A stretch of DNA of 64,000 nt from Flavobacterium haoranii (GTDB taxonomy: Bacteria; Bacteroidota; Bacteroidia; Flavobacteriales; Flavobacteriaceae): positions 93,974 to 157,973 of the forward strand of contig QKBC01000013.1 in the NCBI GenBank assembly GCA_003246205.1, in the 5' to 3' direction. This document shows, piece after piece, positions 44,931 to 52,912 of the stretch. Below the pieces are notes generated by a model. That model was not told the origin of the DNA, ran no database searches, and saw nothing but the letters and a program-made list of their open reading frames with translations. Numbering within the stretch: position 1 is the stretch's first letter; each line of letters begins with the position of its first letter. The position numbers were made by a program, and so were the translations under genes.

Positions 44931-44950
44931 AATACCTAAAATTAGGTATT
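44931..44950. promoter_or_regulatory. 20-bp perfect palindrome before the orphan membrane gene
   Basis: AATACCTAA-AA-TTAGGTATT, 9-bp arms with a 2-bp centre. It has no T run, so it is more likely an operator than a terminator. Confidence 0.45.
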
Positions 44951-44982
44951 GTAAGATTTGTATGTTTTGTTAGGTTTGGAGG

Positions 44983-46083
44983 TTGTGGGTTTGGAAAAAG
45001 AATTTTTTTAAAAAGAAAAGCTTAGGATATATAAATATAAAAAATAGTATTTTGATAGAAACTATAAAAGAACTAATCAACGAACCAGAGAAGACAAAAA
45101 GATATTTTTTGTTTTTTGTAAATTCTCTTTTAGCCATAATTATAACATCAAGATTGTATGAGAACTGGTTTGGAAAATATGGACTAATCCTTTTTCAAAG
45201 TGCAACTTTTTGGGAAGATGTTTATCAATTTCTTATCACAGGAAGATTTATAATTGTTTTGTTCCTTTTTGTATTTGTGAAAAAAGCGAGCGATTTTCTT
45301 TTGGAATCCTTATTATTAGGTATGGATGCAATAATAATCTGGCGTGTAGAAAAAAAATCTGTAAATTTAATAGATAAGAAAGAGATACCTGACATACTTA
45401 GTTTTTTTTCAGTAGTCAGATTTGATAAAGAGTCAAAAAAAGTTTTACCTGGGAAAAACTTTGATTATTTCTATAATTTTCTTTCGGGTTATGATAAAGA
45501 AATCCTTCTGACAGAAATCCAAAATATAAAACATTCTTTATTGTCAGAAATATATAAGACGTTCTTATTATTTGCTATTGTCTATTTCATGTTTACTAAC
45601 ATTAATAGACCTATTCTCATAACAAAAGTTATAATTATTTTGATAATATTAGGTGCAATATTAATATTGATTTTACAGTATTATAAAGAAATCATTAAAC
45701 TTCATTATGACAATATTTGGTTAGGAATGAAAATGATTAAACAGATCAATGTAACGGATGATTTTATTCGAAAAAATAAATTTAAAGTACTTCCCGGTAG
45801 TGATAAGTTATCTGTTCTAAACCTCAAAATGATTGAATTTAATGACAGGTTATACCAAATTCACCATTTTACTCGTTTGAATGGTTTTTTATTAGGTAAT
45901 TTAAAGAGTATTGATGAGAATCAAAATAAAGATAGGATTAGTATGGTAGTTATTCATTCTATAGAAATTCCCTTAGCAATTATGGACGAATTTACTAAGC
46001 GAAAGTTCGTTACATTGATAGAATTTAATAAAGAAGAAAATTTTTTAGAGCGGTTAAATGATTTATTTAATATTAATAATTAA
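44983..46083 (+). CDS. AT-rich orphan membrane protein
   Basis: This 366-aa protein is not recognised. The only start codons in its N-terminal region are TTG, at 44983 or 45052; there is no early ATG. Predicted membrane helices lie at about 38-55 (YFLFFVNSLLAIIITS), 75-100 (FIIVLFLFVFVKK), and a pair at about 190-230 (TFLLFAIVYFMF and VIIILIILGAILILIL). The C-terminal 130 residues are cytoplasmic-looking and Lys/Asn-rich. Base composition is more AT-rich than its neighbours, suggesting recent acquisition. A 20-bp palindrome lies upstream. Confidence 0.65.
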   Translation: MWVWKKNFFKKKSLGYINIKNSILIETIKELINEPEKTKRYFLFFVNSLLAIIITSRLYENWFGKYGLILFQSATFWEDVYQFLITGRFIIVLFLFVFVKKASDFLLESLLLGMDAIIIWRVEKKSVNLIDKKEIPDILSFFSVVRFDKESKKVLPGKNFDYFYNFLSGYDKEILLTEIQNIKHSLLSEIYKTFLLFAIVYFMFTNINRPILITKVIIILIILGAILILILQYYKEIIKLHYDNIWLGMKMIKQINVTDDFIRKNKFKVLPGSDKLSVLNLKMIEFNDRLYQIHHFTRLNGFLLGNLKSIDENQNKDRISMVVIHSIEIPLAIMDEFTKRKFVTLIEFNKEENFLERLNDLFNINN

Positions 46084-46145
46084 TAAAATAAATTTTTTAC
46101 CTGATAGTTCGTTAGTGGAAACAAATTAATATGATGTTAAGTAAT

Positions 46146-46496
46146 ATGGCAAAAATATATTGTTTGATCGTATTCGTAATAGGGCTAAACCTCCAAGCAC
46201 AAAATGTAATCCCGCTTGATAGTGTAATTCAATACGAAGGGCAAACCGTAACAATATGTGCAAAAGTGCAGGGCACATTTAAAACAAAGAACAATACGAT
46301 TATGTTGAATTTCGGTAAACCCTATCCGGAACAAACTTTTACTGTAGTTATCTTTGCTCAGAATTTGACGAACTTTAGCTATGTTCCGGAAACTTTTCTC
46401 AAGAATAAGGAAATATGTGTAACGGGAAAAGTAAAACTATACAAAGGCTCTCCTGAGATCATTGTTAAAAAAGAAGAGGAAATCCAATTGAAATAG
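46146..46496 (+). CDS. Small secreted OB-fold-like protein
   Basis: The frame opens at an ATG at 46131, but the ATG at 46146 gives a clean signal peptide (MAKIYCLIVFVIGLNLQAQ); 116 aa. The mature part (VIQYEGQTVTICAKVQGTF, FTVVIFAQNL, EICVTGKVKLYKGSPEIIV) fits a five-strand OB fold such as the tRNA/nucleic-acid-binding type found in exported bacterial proteins. The ligand is unknown. It lies downstream of the orphan membrane gene. Confidence 0.75.
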   Translation: MAKIYCLIVFVIGLNLQAQNVIPLDSVIQYEGQTVTICAKVQGTFKTKNNTIMLNFGKPYPEQTFTVVIFAQNLTNFSYVPETFLKNKEICVTGKVKLYKGSPEIIVKKEEEIQLK

Positions 46497-46555
46497 TAAA
46501 AAACAAATGTTTTATGTATGTTTGAATAGCCAATTAATTTCCTGAGAAGTTTTTT

Positions 46556-47113
46556 ATGAACGACAACCACTACCTCTACTGCCTCGAAGGCGTTGCCGAT
46601 GTTTCAGCGCCTAATAAGAGTTTAATTTTACCGTCATTAGAATATTTAGCGTCACATTACGGCGTAACCAATGTCTATAAGACGTGCGACAGTTTAGAGG
46701 GATTAGAAGAAAGTTTAAGCACCCTGTTATACGAAGACCGTCATTTTAAAGACTATTCTATTCTGTATCTCGTGTTTGAAGGAAGAGGCAACCAAATTAC
46801 GTTAGACAATTACTATTATACACTGGAAGAGATCGCCGAATTTTTCGAAGGAAAGCTCACCGGGAAGATCGTCCATTTTGCCAACACTATGCAATTAGAT
46901 CTAGAAGAAGAATCCTTCCAATATTTCTTAGACGTAACCGGAGCCAAAGCCATTTCCGGCTATGGCAATGCTGTTCCTATACTGAGTACAGTGCTGGATA
47001 ATTTGTTCTTTGCACTGCATCAGGAATATGATGAGGTTACGGAATTAGTGGAAGAATTGTTCCAACAGCGTTATGCCTTGTGCAAAAGCTTAGGATTCCG
47101 GTTGTATTACTAA
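46556..47113 (+). CDS. DUF6642-like, caspase/CHAT-fold-resembling protein
   Basis: This 185-aa soluble protein has YSILYLVFEGRGNQITLDNY followed by KIVHFANTMQLDLEEESFQY and TGAKAISGYG. The order matches the caspase-like pattern of CHAT peptidases: an ILYLxxHG strand, then a VHFxxC strand, then a TGAxxISGY strand. Here the catalytic positions read EGRG instead of H-G, and NT instead of Cys. It therefore looks like a degenerate member of that fold, possibly a binding protein. I recall similar proteins as DUF6642; no function is known to me. Confidence 0.65.
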   Translation: MNDNHYLYCLEGVADVSAPNKSLILPSLEYLASHYGVTNVYKTCDSLEGLEESLSTLLYEDRHFKDYSILYLVFEGRGNQITLDNYYYTLEEIAEFFEGKLTGKIVHFANTMQLDLEEESFQYFLDVTGAKAISGYGNAVPILSTVLDNLFFALHQEYDEVTELVEELFQQRYALCKSLGFRLYY

Positions 47114-47565
47114 TCTTTTAATCGGATAGCCAGAATTTCCCCTGTTGCGCAAACCGTACCATTGGCACTCAGCGTCATATCGACCCAGATTTTTCTTCCT
47201 TCTATACTTCGGAGTTTACCTTTCAGTTCTAATTCAACACCCATAGGAGTCAATGCTTTAAAATCAACTTTTAAAGAAGCTGTTACACAACGAACCGGTA
47301 TAGGAGCTTCTTCTAAAGAAATGCCTTCTGCCTGACAGGCAAAAGCAGCTGCCGATCCGGTGCCGTGACAATCCAATAGCGAGGCGATCAGTCCGCCATA
47401 AACGTTTCCGGGAATAGAAGTATATTTTTCTTCCGGAGTAAAATGAGCAATGGTCTCATTGCCTACTAAATAGGTTTTAAGCTGATAGCCGTCAGGGTTA
47501 TTTTTACCGCAACCGTAACAATGGGCTAAATTATCAGGATATAAGTCTTGAATCGCTTTTGACAT
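47110..47565 (-). CDS. PaaI-like hotdog thioesterase
   Basis: This 151-aa hotdog-fold protein has a leading zinc-ribbon-like CYGCGKNNPDGYQL. GNVYGGLIASLLDCHGTGSA is the PaaI-type active region with the catalytic Asp. VDFKALTPMGVELELKGKL and ATGEILAIRL complete the fold. It probably hydrolyses an acyl-CoA; the chain is unknown. It overlaps the convergent DUF6642-like gene by 4 bp. Confidence 0.9.
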   Translation of the reverse strand: MSKAIQDLYPDNLAHCYGCGKNNPDGYQLKTYLVGNETIAHFTPEEKYTSIPGNVYGGLIASLLDCHGTGSAAAFACQAEGISLEEAPIPVRCVTASLKVDFKALTPMGVELELKGKLRSIEGRKIWVDMTLSANGTVCATGEILAIRLKD

Positions 47566-47662
47566 ATATGTATTGTTTATAAATTGAGCGAATAAAGATA
47601 CTTATTGGTTTACAAATAGACAAAAATTAGGTTAATTTGTATACTCATTAAATAAACAATCA

Positions 47663-48310
47663 ATGTTCGGTAAAAAGATCAAAGCAAAGAAACGATATTT
47701 AGCTTTTTTAGTATTACTATTTATAATTTGTACCGTAGTAGCTCATAAAACGATTCAAAGAGCAGCAGCTAATAAAGTGTACCATTCCGTTTCGGAAGTT
47801 CCGAAAACAAAAACAGCTTTGTTATTGGGAACTGGTAAAACATTAAAGAATGGGAAACCAAATGCTTATTTCTTCAATAGGATAGAAGCCGTTGTTGCTT
47901 TGTATAACGCTGGAAAAATTAAGAATGTGATCATAAGCGGAGACAACAGCCGTACAAATTATAACGAACCGGAAGATATGAAGCAGGAACTGATGAAGAA
48001 GGGAATTCCGGAAGAACGTATCTATCTGGATTTTGCAGGGTTTAGAACATTGGATTCAGTAGTAAGATGCAAAGAGATCTTCGGGCAGGATCAAATTGTC
48101 ATTGTGTCTCAACAATTTCACAATGAAAGAGCCATTTATATTGCGGAACGTTATGGAATAAAAGCCATCGCTTTTAATGCAGAAGATGTGAATGCTTATG
48201 CAGGATTTAAGACACAGTTGAGAGAATTTTTAGCAAGAGATAAAGTTTTTATCGATTTTCTATGTAACGTAAAACCCAAGTTTTTAGGAGAAAAAGTTGT
48301 AATACAATAA
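47663..48310 (+). CDS. SanA/YdcF-family (ElyC-like) membrane-anchored protein
   Basis: This 215-aa protein has an N-terminal membrane helix (YLAFLVLLFIICTVVA) and a DUF218 domain with KTALLLGTGKTLKNGKPNAY and KIKNVIISGDNSRTNYNEPE. YLDFAGFRTLDSVVRCKEI and IVSQQFHNERAIYIAERYGI are closest to SanA, the vancomycin-exclusion protein. Members affect envelope barrier function; the catalytic activity is not settled. A terminator follows at once. Confidence 0.9.
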   Translation: MFGKKIKAKKRYLAFLVLLFIICTVVAHKTIQRAAANKVYHSVSEVPKTKTALLLGTGKTLKNGKPNAYFFNRIEAVVALYNAGKIKNVIISGDNSRTNYNEPEDMKQELMKKGIPEERIYLDFAGFRTLDSVVRCKEIFGQDQIVIVSQQFHNERAIYIAERYGIKAIAFNAEDVNAYAGFKTQLREFLARDKVFIDFLCNVKPKFLGEKVVIQ

Positions 48311-48336
48311 AATTTTACGGAGATAATGACTAAAAT

Positions 48337-48370
48337 AAAAAGGTTGTCTCAATAGGAGACAACCTTTTTT
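48337..48370. terminator. Terminator between convergent genes
   Basis: AAAAAGGTTGTCTC / GAGACAACCTTTTT stem with a 5-nt loop. Confidence 0.85.
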
Positions 48371-48423
48371 AATAGGAGTCAGTATAAACCTCTATTATGG
48401 CCTGTTTTAATATAGCCTGTGTG

Positions 48424-49785
48424 CTACTGTTTTACCTGTAAGAACACAAAACTATAGTCGGTAGGGTATTGCGTACCGTTAATGCTGCCGTATTGATGAC
48501 ACGACATACATTGCGTACTTTGAGCGTAGGTTTCCATAGTTGTATTAGCGATATTGGAAGGAGTTATACCTCCCATTTGAAGTGGGATCTGCTTATTGTT
48601 GTTTCCATCCTGTACCGGATTTTGAGGCCATTGCACATTAACCAGTTGATAATATTGCCATACCGATTGCGGATTGCTTTGGCGAATCAGATCTTGTACT
48701 TGTGCATTCAATGTTTGAATATCGGTAGTTAAAGCATTATTAGCGATTCGGACTACCTGTACAGGAGTAGAAAGACTATCTTTATTCGGCACAGGCGATC
48801 GGTTGGGAATAGCTGTACTGCTTGGGTTAAAAAAGCTATAACTCACGGAATCATCTACCTGACCGGCTGTTGGCGCATTATGGATATGTTCAAATGTCAT
48901 CCAGACGAATTGCGAAGCTAAAGACGTTTTACGAATAATATGCAAACCTACCAAAGCTAAATATTGTTGTGTATATTTTCCGTAAATAGGCTGATTGTCA
49001 GCGTCAAAACCAGTTACAGTAGGAACTAGAGCCTGAGACATTTTATAATACTTCTGTACAGAATCTACCTCTTTTTCAGGAACCACTTTCCAGGCCGCTT
49101 TAAATTCAATAGAACCTGTCGGCAGCCAGACACCATTGTGTTGGGAAGCATAATTTTTCAGGTTAGCAGTTGTATACAATTGGTTTGCATTGATAAAATC
49201 AGCTTCAGTCATATCAACACGCACTTCATACCATACCAGATTTCCTCCCTGATCGGTAAGCCAGGTTCCTTTTGCCTGAAAGATTTCTTCAAGCTTACTG
49301 TCTTTAGATGCTTTAAGCGATTTTTTGTTTACTTTGCTTAGTAGCAGACCGATTTTACTTAGCTTATTGATGCGTTTAATAGAAGTTAGCGGGTTCAATG
49401 CTTTTAAGCTTTTTCCTTGTGTCGAAAAAATATCATCAACACTAGGACAGCTTTCCCATACTGTCGGACTGAAATCGCCAGGTGTTCCGTAGGCTAAAGC
49501 CGTTGCGGTACTATCCGGAACTCCTTGTCCGCCCGCTTTCCAGTTAAGTGCTAAAAAGCTGCTCCAGGCAAAACAGTTCATTGTTTTTTGCGAACTCAGA
49601 TTACAGGCATCGTCCGGCAACACATAGGTAACTTCCGGAGGATTGCAGAAAGCGCCGCAATCTATGGTTTCCTGTTCTGTTTTTTGTGTTGCAGCAACTT
49701 CAGTTATTTCTTCCGTATTTTTTTCTTTTTTACATGAGGTCAGTAAGAAAAACAAACTCAATCCCCATAAAAGTATTTTTCCCAT
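48424..49785 (-). CDS. Cytochrome-c-like lipoprotein partner of the 579-aa protein
   Basis: This 453-aa protein has a lipoprotein signal (MGKILLWGLSLFFLLTSC, C18), an acidic linker and a Cys-bearing segment (ETIDCGAFCNPPEVTYVLPD, NCFAWSSFLALNWKAGGQG). The body carries WVSxFEH-like blocks (FVWMTFEHIHNAPT, SFFNPSSTAIPNR). A single heme-binding CMSCHQYG sits close to the C-terminus. One CxxCH and a membrane anchor suggest an electron-transfer or heme-enzyme subunit facing the periplasm or outside. It starts 1 bp after the 579-aa gene, so they are one operon. The body family is not recognised. Confidence 0.78.
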   Translation of the reverse strand: MGKILLWGLSLFFLLTSCKKEKNTEEITEVAATQKTEQETIDCGAFCNPPEVTYVLPDDACNLSSQKTMNCFAWSSFLALNWKAGGQGVPDSTATALAYGTPGDFSPTVWESCPSVDDIFSTQGKSLKALNPLTSIKRINKLSKIGLLLSKVNKKSLKASKDSKLEEIFQAKGTWLTDQGGNLVWYEVRVDMTEADFINANQLYTTANLKNYASQHNGVWLPTGSIEFKAAWKVVPEKEVDSVQKYYKMSQALVPTVTGFDADNQPIYGKYTQQYLALVGLHIIRKTSLASQFVWMTFEHIHNAPTAGQVDDSVSYSFFNPSSTAIPNRSPVPNKDSLSTPVQVVRIANNALTTDIQTLNAQVQDLIRQSNPQSVWQYYQLVNVQWPQNPVQDGNNNKQIPLQMGGITPSNIANTTMETYAQSTQCMSCHQYGSINGTQYPTDYSFVFLQVKQ

Positions 49786-49786
49786 A

Positions 49787-51526
49787 TTACAGAATAGCTT
49801 TTAAGTGTTCAACTTGTGCTTCTGAAAGAGCGGAAGTATTCTTTTTTGTGTTTACTGAAGGTAAAGTTCCGGCAGGAACCACTTCTAATACTCCGGTAGT
49901 GGGATATTTCGGGTCGCCTGACGTATTGTACAAAGCCAATGGTTTTTGTCCGGTTGAAGCAGAACTGTCCACTTCCAGACTTACTACAAATAATTGGCCG
50001 TTGTCCCCTAGATCTTGATATGAACTGATCGTAGTTGAAATACCGGAACCAAAATCAAACTGGGTATCCTTTGTAGCATTATAAGTAAGAATGGCAATAT
50101 TATCAGTTGTTTTACCCACTTCTACCTGAGTAATGCAGGAAGTCAGATTAGAAAGTGTGTTAAGCTTATTGTATAAACTAGCCGATAAAACGTCGTAATC
50201 TAAAACGTACTGTATATTAGGTAAAAGAACAGTAGCATTGGCAACCGGAGGGAATATTTCCGGTTTTTGAGTGCTGCTTGCCGGTATGCCGGTTCCGGCT
50301 AATTGTACTTGGAATGTATCCGCAATTTGGGAACCCCATTTCATAGGTACTCCGTTTATTTTAATATCGCTTAAAGTAAAGTTGGCACCTTCCGGTACAA
50401 AAAATCGGGAATGTAAGATCATATTATTCGGATAATAGGCCTTGCCGGAATTACTTTCTAATCCTCTGACGATCGTATAACAATCTTGAATTGTTTTATT
50501 GGCATTGGCCGGCATCTCAAACATACTTAGATCTGGTTTTTGCCCGTATAAAGCAATAGGGTTAGTAAGTGTAATCAATAGATTATGGTCTTGTACCAAT
50601 AAATTTACCGATTGCCCGATGCGCGGATCACTGTTGCGGTAAATTTGCCCGTATTGAGAAGCACAGATAAGTTGGTTGGCATCTTTGAGAATGGTTCCGT
50701 TCACTTGTCTCAAAATAGTGGCAGCAGCCCCCAGATAAATTTCCGCACCTAAAGAATTCGGCGGACTGGTAAGGTGAATAGCACCACCGCTTAAACCTGT
50801 GGTAGCCGAACCGCTGTTCCATTTGTTGATAGGATTATAGGCCGGTTTTCCGGTTTCGCGTACGATCACCGGATTATTGTTGGCATCATACAGGTAAAGA
50901 TCTTCCAGTTTAACATTCGGTTGGTTTAAGATCTCTTGGTACAGAGACAATACTAGGTCAGGAGATACTCGCCATAAATGGAACCAATATTCCGGATTTT
51001 CATGCGTAAAGTCTACAGCTGTGATGTTGCCGTTTTTATCGCGTGTTACCGACCATTCGCAGTATTCGTCCTGCCAGCCTCTCGGTCCTTTAGGACCAAA
51101 GGATTTCGTTTGAGTATTGTTCGGATCGCATGGATTAGCGGGAACATCAAGAGTGATATTGTATTTTTGACTAAAAGCATCCGGACCTATATCGGCCAGT
51201 TCATGAAGTTTATCAGTAGCATCTTCTCCGAAAGTATGACTGAAAAGCCCTTGGAAATAATGATTGATCCGATTCGGAAAGGCAGTCCATTGGATCGGAA
51301 CAGTATTACTGGAAGCCGGAATAACAGGAGTTACCAGCGGGTCGTAATACCAACTTCTGGGATGGTCGTAAAGGCTGGTCCAGGGATTTCCCATTTGAGA
51401 ATTAATGGTGCAATAGTTAACATAATTGCTCCAGGAAGCTAAAAATTGCTCTTTTAGTTTATCAGGTTGGTTTTGGAAATCTTTTTCTCCCTGATACGCC
51501 GGAGTGTCAAATTTAGTCATTGTCAT
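49787..51526 (-). CDS. Unrecognised 579-aa protein paired with a cytochrome-c-like lipoprotein
   Basis: There is no signal peptide or membrane helix. Conserved-looking blocks are GPRGWQDEYCEWSVTRDKNG, FTHENPEYWFHLWRVSPDLV, YNPINKWNSG, GGAIHLTSPPNSLGAEIYLG, QLICASQYGQIYRNSDPRIG and LITLTNPIALYG. The density of Trp, Tyr, Asn and Asp at these points suggests an active or cofactor site in the first 330 residues. The C-terminal 200 residues look like beta domains. I do not recognise the family. Tight coupling with the heme lipoprotein points to a redox function. How it reaches the heme partner without an export signal is unclear. Confidence 0.72.
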   Translation of the reverse strand: MTMTKFDTPAYQGEKDFQNQPDKLKEQFLASWSNYVNYCTINSQMGNPWTSLYDHPRSWYYDPLVTPVIPASSNTVPIQWTAFPNRINHYFQGLFSHTFGEDATDKLHELADIGPDAFSQKYNITLDVPANPCDPNNTQTKSFGPKGPRGWQDEYCEWSVTRDKNGNITAVDFTHENPEYWFHLWRVSPDLVLSLYQEILNQPNVKLEDLYLYDANNNPVIVRETGKPAYNPINKWNSGSATTGLSGGAIHLTSPPNSLGAEIYLGAAATILRQVNGTILKDANQLICASQYGQIYRNSDPRIGQSVNLLVQDHNLLITLTNPIALYGQKPDLSMFEMPANANKTIQDCYTIVRGLESNSGKAYYPNNMILHSRFFVPEGANFTLSDIKINGVPMKWGSQIADTFQVQLAGTGIPASSTQKPEIFPPVANATVLLPNIQYVLDYDVLSASLYNKLNTLSNLTSCITQVEVGKTTDNIAILTYNATKDTQFDFGSGISTTISSYQDLGDNGQLFVVSLEVDSSASTGQKPLALYNTSGDPKYPTTGVLEVVPAGTLPSVNTKKNTSALSEAQVEHLKAIL

Positions 51527-51760
51527 AATATTGAGTTTTAAGAGTTGTATCTCAGGTAAAGTTTTACATGACGTAAAAGGTTACACAAATCGGTTTAGGT
51601 AATAACAGTGACTAAAGTAAGCAGTACGTATCGGTACTAATACTCAATAGTAAAAGTAGAAAATCGCTACAAGATGAATACAGGCAGAAATACCTGTTTT
51701 TATTTTTGAGTAGAATTTATAGGGTATGGCAATAGTGTTAAGTTGTTGTTATTGTATGAA
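51527..51760. other. Intergenic region before the 579-aa gene
   Basis: 234 bp without a gene. A short ACAGG / CCTGT hairpin with T run (about 51680-51705) could terminate + strand transcripts. No perfect -7 box is evident upstream of the 579-aa gene. Confidence 0.4.
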
Positions 51761-52807
51761 TTATAATAGTTGTTCCCACCATTTTTCCCAAACGGTACTC
51801 AATTGATCCAAAATTACCTTTTCGCCTATCTTTGGTGTAATAACCGGATAGTTTTCTTTTTCGGCTAATTCAGTAACCCGTTGCAGCGGTTCGTACCAAG
51901 GATGTTGTGCCAACTTGAATTTGGAATGATGAACCGGTAAAATGAACTGAGCTTTTAAGGCTTTGGTTTCCGTTATGATCTCTTTCGGAAGGGAATGAAT
52001 GTATGGCCATTTTTCGTTATACTGTCCGCATTCGAGAATTGCCAGATCAAAAGGACCGAATTGTGCTCCGATCTCATCAAAATGCGGACCGTAGCCACTG
52101 TCGCCACCTAAGAATAGTTTTTGAGAAGGTGTTTCCAATACAAAAGAGGTCCATAAAGAGATATTCCGTGTGAATAACCTCCCTGAAAAATGACGTGCCG
52201 GAGTTAAGGTTATGGAAAATCCGTTTTCGAGATTAACGGATTCGTACCAATTTTTTTCATGTATCGTATTACGATCCCAGCCCCAGTATTCAAAATGCTG
52301 TTTAACACCCATTCCGCAGATCACAGTGCTTACTTTGGTTTGCAATTTTTGAATCGTATGATAATCCAAATGGTCCCAATGATCGTGTGAAATAAGTAGA
52401 AAATCAATATCCGGCATATCTTCCGCATTGTAATCATCAGCACCTTTAAAAGCTTTTACTGAGCCGGGGATGGGCGAAGCATTACCACTGAAAACCGGAT
52501 CGACCAAAAAGGTTTTTCCATGTGTCTGAAAGAAATACGAACTGTGACCGAACCACACTAAAACCTCGTCGCTTTTAGAAATTGCTTTCAGATCGGTACG
52601 AACGGAAGGGATCGGAAATTTCGGTTCGGTTTCCGGATGTTTTTTAAAGAATTCCCATAATACCTTTAGCATGCTTTCACCTTCCCGGAGTGCCGGAGTT
52701 GTTGTGATATTCTGAAACTTTCCGTTGGCATAATTGGAAAAAGTATTGAATTGTTCTTTTTGTTTGGTTTTGGGAGATTCCCCCAGTTGTCTGAACAGAT
52801 CTTTCAT
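51761..52807 (-). CDS. MBL-fold hydrolase, NAPE-PLD/UlaG-like
   Basis: This 348-aa protein has the metal-binding motif LLISHDHWDHLDYHT and EVLVWFGHSSYFFQTHGKTF before it. LTPARHFSGRLFTRN, FLGGDSGYGPHFDEIG and LPVHHSKFKLAQHPWYEPL supply further ligands. The layout matches NAPE-hydrolysing phospholipase-D-like enzymes of bacteria; the natural substrate is unknown. It diverges from the module B sensor kinase. Confidence 0.9.
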   Translation of the reverse strand: MKDLFRQLGESPKTKQKEQFNTFSNYANGKFQNITTTPALREGESMLKVLWEFFKKHPETEPKFPIPSVRTDLKAISKSDEVLVWFGHSSYFFQTHGKTFLVDPVFSGNASPIPGSVKAFKGADDYNAEDMPDIDFLLISHDHWDHLDYHTIQKLQTKVSTVICGMGVKQHFEYWGWDRNTIHEKNWYESVNLENGFSITLTPARHFSGRLFTRNISLWTSFVLETPSQKLFLGGDSGYGPHFDEIGAQFGPFDLAILECGQYNEKWPYIHSLPKEIITETKALKAQFILPVHHSKFKLAQHPWYEPLQRVTELAEKENYPVITPKIGEKVILDQLSTVWEKWWEQLL

Positions 52808-52844
52808 TTCAAATCAGGAATAGAACGGTAAAGTTAATTCATTT

Positions 52845-52878
52845 AGAAGTTTTTGACTTCATTTCAGAAGTTAAAATC
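52845..52878. promoter_or_regulatory. Direct repeats upstream of the module B sensor
   Basis: AGAAGTT occurs at 52845-52851 and again at 52866-52872, 21 bp apart. The second lies in TTTCAGAAGTTAAAATC (52862-52878), which resembles TTTCAGAAGTAAATC at 56575-56589. Two-turn spacing is typical of LytTR sites. Confidence 0.45.
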
Positions 52879-52912
52879 TGCCATTCTTCTATTATTTGTA
52901 TTTTTACCGAAT

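Noticed and set aside
52853..52912. TTG start of the module B kinase
   Set aside because: The ATG at 52913 gives a normal signal peptide; the TTG version would add a second hydrophobic stretch before it.
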